From Vulcanimicrobiota bacterium (GTDB lineage: Bacteria > Vulcanimicrobiota > Vulcanimicrobiia > Vulcanimicrobiales > Vulcanimicrobiaceae): a DNA stretch of 11,863 nt. The notes beneath the pieces were generated by a model. That model saw only the letters and a list, made by a program, of their open reading frames with translations. It did no database searches and had not been told where the DNA came from. Position 1 is the stretch's first letter, and every line of letters begins with the position of its first letter. The position numbers and the translations under genes are program-made. This document shows positions 9,038 to 11,863 of the stretch, piece by piece. Location: positions 13,769 through 25,631 of the forward strand of contig PMFP01000034.1 in the NCBI GenBank assembly GCA_003155175.1, given 5' to 3'.

Positions 9038-9913
9038 CTATCCACGAGGCGGCGGTACGCCCGTCGCTCGCGTCTCGCGCTCGCGGTCGATAAGCGTACG
9101 CTTGCGGCCCAAACCCCAGCGATAGCCGCCCAGTTCTCCCGTTCCGCGAATCACGCGGTGGCACGGGATCAGGACGGCGACTTCGTTGGCCGCGCACGCG
9201 CGCGCCACGGCGCGAGCCGCCTTGGGCTTCCCGATTGCGGCCGCGACTTCCGCGTACGATCGTACTTCGCCGTACGGAATCGACTGCAAGTAGGTCCAGA
9301 CGACGAGCTGAAACGCCGTCGCGCGCACGTCGAGCGGCAAGTCCACGTGCGGTTGCCGGCCGGCCAGGTGGCGGCGCAATGCCGCTATCCACGTTTCGAA
9401 ATCGGCGTGGTGCGGCGAGCGCATCTCGTCAACGGCCGCACTCGGATATTCCCGGCGCAATTCGTTGGCGAGCGCGTCGGCCGAATCGCCGAAACGCACG
9501 AAGCAGATGCCGCGATCCGTGGCGCCGACGACCATCAAGCCGAGCGTCGTCTCGGCGACCGCATACGTGATCGCGACGCCGCGGCCGCCGCGACGGTACT
9601 GGTTCGGCGTCATGCCGAGCTGCGTACCGGCGCGTTCGTACACGTTACTCGACGACGCGTAGCCGGCATCGTAAACGGCTTGCGTCACGTCGTGCGAATC
9701 GCGAAGTTCCGATTTGAGTCTCTTGACGCGAGCCGCGTCGACGTACTGTTTCGGCGTTACCCCCGCGACCGCGCGAAAACTGCGTTGCAGGTGAAACGGG
9801 CTGAGTCCGGCACGGGCTGCCAGATCGGCCAGGAGCAAGCGCTCGTCCAGGTGCGTTTCGATGTAACGGCAGAGTTCGCGCACGCGCTCGGCATTTCGAT
9901 CCACGCTCTTCAT
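9038..9913 (-). CDS. Ada-like AraC regulator fused to O6-alkylguanine-DNA alkyltransferase
   Basis: A bifunctional protein of 291 residues. Residues about 8-108 form an AraC-type double helix-turn-helix (LLLADLAARAGLSPFHLQRSFRAVAGVTPKQYV, then VYDAGYASSSNVYERAGTQLGMTPNQYRRGG). Residues about 112-285 form the suicide alkyltransferase that removes O6-alkyl groups from guanine: FQLVVWTYLQSIPYGEVRSYAEVA, RAVARACAANEVAVLIPCHRVI with acceptor Cys251, then GGYRWGLGRKRTLI. E. coli Ada has 354 residues; the N-terminal zinc domain with the methylphosphotriester-accepting cysteine that turns Ada into an activator is missing, so sensing must differ or rely on Cys251. Such shortened Ada proteins are known. 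The ATG has no ribosome-binding site, and a -10-like TAGACT lies seven bases upstream. It is first in a tight five-gene minus-strand run, suggesting that it might regulate its own operon. Confidence 0.92.
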   Translation of the reverse strand: MKSVDRNAERVRELCRYIETHLDERLLLADLAARAGLSPFHLQRSFRAVAGVTPKQYVDAARVKRLKSELRDSHDVTQAVYDAGYASSSNVYERAGTQLGMTPNQYRRGGRGVAITYAVAETTLGLMVVGATDRGICFVRFGDSADALANELRREYPSAAVDEMRSPHHADFETWIAALRRHLAGRQPHVDLPLDVRATAFQLVVWTYLQSIPYGEVRSYAEVAAAIGKPKAARAVARACAANEVAVLIPCHRVIRGTGELGGYRWGLGRKRTLIDRERETRATGVPPPRG

Positions 9914-9920
9914 GTCTTTT

Positions 9921-9949
9921 AGTCTAGCGGGCGAAGCGGTGCGAATCCA
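9921..9949 (-). promoter_or_regulatory. Possible promoter of the Ada-like gene, leaderless geometry
   Basis: On the minus strand TAGACT (9921-9926) matches four of six bases of TATAAT and lies seven bases before the ATG at 9913. At 17 bp spacing stands TGGATT (9944-9949), a poor -35 with three of six matches. Transcription would start at or near the ATG, giving a leaderless message, which fits the missing ribosome-binding site. The match is weak and could be chance. Confidence 0.25.
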
Positions 9950-9952
9950 TCG

Positions 9953-9977
9953 GAATCTTGCGGCCGCAAGCCGATTC
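9953..9977. repeat. Palindrome and hairpin between the secreted-protein and Ada-like genes
   Basis: CTTGCGGCCGCAAG at 9957-9970 is a perfect 14 bp palindrome. GAATC at 9953-9957 and GATTC at 9973-9977 can extend it as a second stem with a three-base bulge. It starts five bases beyond the stop of the secreted-protein gene and ends about 40 bp before the Ada-like ATG. No T-run follows on either strand, so it is not a standard intrinsic terminator. It could be a processing or attenuation hairpin, or an operator for a dimeric regulator. Confidence 0.5.
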
Positions 9978-9982
9978 GGCCG

Positions 9983-10357
9983 TCAGTACGTGAAGTCCAC
10001 GCGCGTCGTGGAGCACAGGTCCACGTCGCGCAGGATCTCACGATGGCCGCCCTGATACGTCGCGAGAACGTCGAAGGCGCATTGCGACGGAGCCAGCCCC
10101 AGCGGAACTTCCTTGCCGCTGCTCACGTCGATGACCGTGGCAAAGCCGAGCAGATCCCCGCTCCACGATTGCGCGGCGTCGTGCCCGACGCGAACCTCGA
10201 AGATCGGGTGGTTCCCCCGGTTCACGACCAGCAGCACGCGTTGCGAGCGCGCTGTCGGAACCGGCGCCGGATCGGCGTGCGCCGGCAGCGCGCTTGCCAA
10301 GGGTGCCAGGAGGGCGGCGCACAGCGCGAGAGCCCGGGCGACGCGCGGCATCGTCAT
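9983..10357 (-). CDS. Small secreted protein with two cysteines
   Basis: A predicted exported protein of 124 residues. Residues 1-28 form a Sec-type signal peptide: arginines at 5 and 8, a hydrophobic stretch from 9 to 24, and the cleavage motif AHA before Asp29. The mature part has VLLVVNRGNHPIFEVRVG, a WSGDLLG segment, then QCAFDVLATY with Cys93 and VDLCSTTRVDF with Cys115, which may form a disulfide. This layout recalls a widespread group of small exported beta-sandwich-like proteins with no assigned function; I cannot name it further. The start at 10357 overlaps the MscS stop as ATGA, with no ribosome-binding site of its own, so translation probably depends on the channel gene. A second ATG two codons in (10351) is possible. 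A hairpin follows the stop. Confidence 0.75.
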   Translation of the reverse strand: MTMPRVARALALCAALLAPLASALPAHADPAPVPTARSQRVLLVVNRGNHPIFEVRVGHDAAQSWSGDLLGFATVIDVSSGKEVPLGLAPSQCAFDVLATYQGGHREILRDVDLCSTTRVDFTY

Positions 10358-11863
10358 TCGACCACGACCGCGGGAGCCGCGGCGCCGTGTCCGAGCTTGA
10401 CGCCTTCGCGCTCGAAAGCGGCCAGCACGCGCGCGTTGAGCTCCCGTTCCACGCCGAACTGCCGCAACGGCTTGGTTCGGATCGGGGCGCGCACGACGAT
10501 GGAACCGCGCGCGACCGACTGAATCCCCACCCACTCGGGCGGCCCTAAGATCGCGTCGCTCCAGGCCTCGTCCTTCGCGAGCTCCTCCGCGGCGCTCGCG
10601 ACGATGCGGATGGCGGCGCCGAGATCGGCATCGGCGGCGATAGGTACGCGATAGTCGACGCGCGACCAATTCCGCGACTGGTTCGCGACTTGCACGACCG
10701 CGCTGTGCGGAATGGTGACCAAGCTTCCGTTCGCGTCGCGCACTTGGACCATCCTCACGTTGAGATGCTCGACGACGCCGCTCCAGGAACCGATCGTGAC
10801 GAAATCGCCGACGACGTATTGATCCTCGGCCAAAACCAGAAAGCCGTTGAGCACGTCGCGCACGATGTTCTGGGCGGCGAACGAGGCTGCGATCGCGATC
10901 AGACCGCCGATCGTGATCACGGAGGCCACCGGAATGCCGATCTGGCTCATCGTGGCGAGCAGCGCCACGAACAGGATGACGCCCAGCTTGAAATCGCTCA
11001 GGGCGCGCAGCACCGTCGGCACGCGCAGCTCCGACCGCACCGCATCGGCGTCGTTCCCGGCGATCGCGCCCAGCATCGGGGTTTGAATCATGCGCGCGCG
11101 AACGACGTACGGAAGCAGCGCGTCCACGATGCGATTGGTCGCCCAAGCGGCGAGCCAAATGAACGCGACGCCGGTCGCACTGCGCATCAGGGACTGACCG
11201 AGCGCCGCCGTCTGCGGAAAGAGCGAGAGGCCGTAGACGAGCGTCGCGTACCACGCGACGCCGACGATCCACGGGATGAAGACCGCAACCCCTTCGGCCC
11301 ACGGACGTCGCGTCCGCCGCAAGAACGCCGCCATGATCAACGCGAAGAGCGTGCCTACGACGAGCCAAATCGCTACCGCCACGACGTCGCGGATGCTGCG
11401 CTGCTGTTCGGCGGGTTGACGCTTCTTCAACGCGGTGGTCAGCGCGCTCTGCAGCGTCGCCTGCCACGTCGCCGCGAGCGCGTCTACCGTCGTTCCGCGA
11501 TACTTGGCGTCCGAAGCGGTGACCGTGACGATGTTGAGCGGCGCCTGGTTGTCGCCGTTCGCGACCAGCACGACTTGATCGCCGTCGTGTACGATGGAAA
11601 CGTGCAGGTTATCGGGCGAGTACAGCGTCCTGCGTTTGGCCGCGTCGAACGCCACGATTTGGGCGAGCGCTTCGTTGACGTAGTCGGCTCGCACGTCAAC
11701 CGGCATCTCGTCCGGCGTCGAGAGCAGCGGCGTCGCGACGCGAAAGAGCGTCGCGCCGTCCAAGACGACGGGCGCCGTGAGGTACACGCCTTCGCGCAGT
11801 ACGCCCGGGGGCAGAACGGCTTCGCCGGGCGTCGGGACGGCCAGCGAGGGAAGCGACTGTGCG
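10354..11863 (-). CDS. MscS-family mechanosensitive channel, 5' end beyond the window
   Basis: A small-conductance mechanosensitive channel protein that would release solutes under osmotic downshock. The frame stays open to the right edge, so the GTG at 11787 is not the true start; about 25 more codons are visible upstream of it, beginning AQSLPSLAVPTPG, which looks like the region just after a signal peptide. An N-terminal soluble domain (to about nt 11400) probably faces the periplasm and contains APVVLDGATLFRV and VTASDAKYRG. Hydrophobic segments follow near 11390-11340, 11305-11240, 11200-11130 and 11010-10950. The pore helix and MscS core lie at about 10925-10680: IAIAASFAAQNIVRDVLNGFLVLAEDQYVVGDFV, then GVVEHLNVRMVQVRDANGSLVTIPHSAV. 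The cytoplasmic C-terminal domain ends at VVVE. The stop overlaps the start of the small secreted protein gene. Confidence 0.92.
   Translation of the reverse strand, partial: AQSLPSLAVPTPGEAVLPPGVLREGVYLTAPVVLDGATLFRVATPLLSTPDEMPVDVRADYVNEALAQIVAFDAAKRRTLYSPDNLHVSIVHDGDQVVLVANGDNQAPLNIVTVTASDAKYRGTTVDALAATWQATLQSALTTALKKRQPAEQQRSIRDVVAVAIWLVVGTLFALIMAAFLRRTRRPWAEGVAVFIPWIVGVAWYATLVYGLSLFPQTAALGQSLMRSATGVAFIWLAAWATNRIVDALLPYVVRARMIQTPMLGAIAGNDADAVRSELRVPTVLRALSDFKLGVILFVALLATMSQIGIPVASVITIGGLIAIAASFAAQNIVRDVLNGFLVLAEDQYVVGDFVTIGSWSGVVEHLNVRMVQVRDANGSLVTIPHSAVVQVANQSRNWSRVDYRVPIAADADLGAAIRIVASAAEELAKDEAWSDAILGPPEWVGIQSVARGSIVVRAPIRTKPLRQFGVERELNARVLAAFEREGVKLGHGAAAPAVVVE

Noticed and set aside
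10319..10357. Lipoprotein signal in the small secreted protein (Cys13)
   Set aside because: LALC followed by Ala does not fit a lipobox and the cysteine lies within the hydrophobic core; AHA before Asp29 is a better cleavage site.

Overview
The window is a dense, GC-rich bacterial chromosome segment (I estimate about two thirds G+C by eye; not counted). Ten or eleven genes run almost edge to edge, with short gaps, several start/stop overlaps and no RNA gene, insertion sequence or CRISPR array that I can see. The mix is housekeeping and metabolic: DNA uptake, glycolate oxidation, an arginase-type hydrolase, alkylation repair and a mechanosensitive channel. It suggests a free-living aerobic bacterium. 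The style recalls GC-rich lineages such as Eremiobacterota/Vulcanimicrobiota, Actinobacteria or Proteobacteria, but I cannot place it from sequence alone; a phylum name would be a guess.

Left part (1-2606): the 3' portion of comEC, a DNA-uptake channel with a fused metallo-beta-lactamase-like domain, runs on the + strand off the left edge. It converges with, and overlaps by 32 bp, a minus-strand HAD phosphatase that looks like CbbY.

Middle part (2607-6525): a translationally coupled glcD-glcE-glcF operon on the + strand encodes the three-subunit glycolate oxidase (two FAD proteins and a 4Fe-4S/CCG protein). It is divergent from the CbbY-like gene across a 56 bp gap. A sugar bisphosphate phosphatase normally linked to Rubisco next to a glycolate-oxidizing complex hints at Rubisco side-product handling, but no Rubisco gene is visible here.

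Right part (6522-11863): everything is on the minus strand. In transcription order there is an MscS-family channel (5' end beyond the window), a small secreted two-cysteine protein, an Ada-type AraC regulator fused to O6-alkylguanine-DNA alkyltransferase, a PEP mutase/isocitrate lyase superfamily protein without the lyase cysteine motif, a DUF5069 protein, a plant-type arginase/agmatinase and a DoxX membrane protein. The last five are spaced like one operon. The DoxX and GlcF genes converge and share the palindrome CTAG as both stop codons.

At the whole-window scale, the octamer GCGATCGC (the HIP1 palindrome known from cyanobacteria) occurs ten times, far more than base composition predicts. 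No clear-cut new defence or mobile system is present. The most unusual points are this octamer, the Ada-led metabolic operon and the CbbY/glycolate oxidase pairing.
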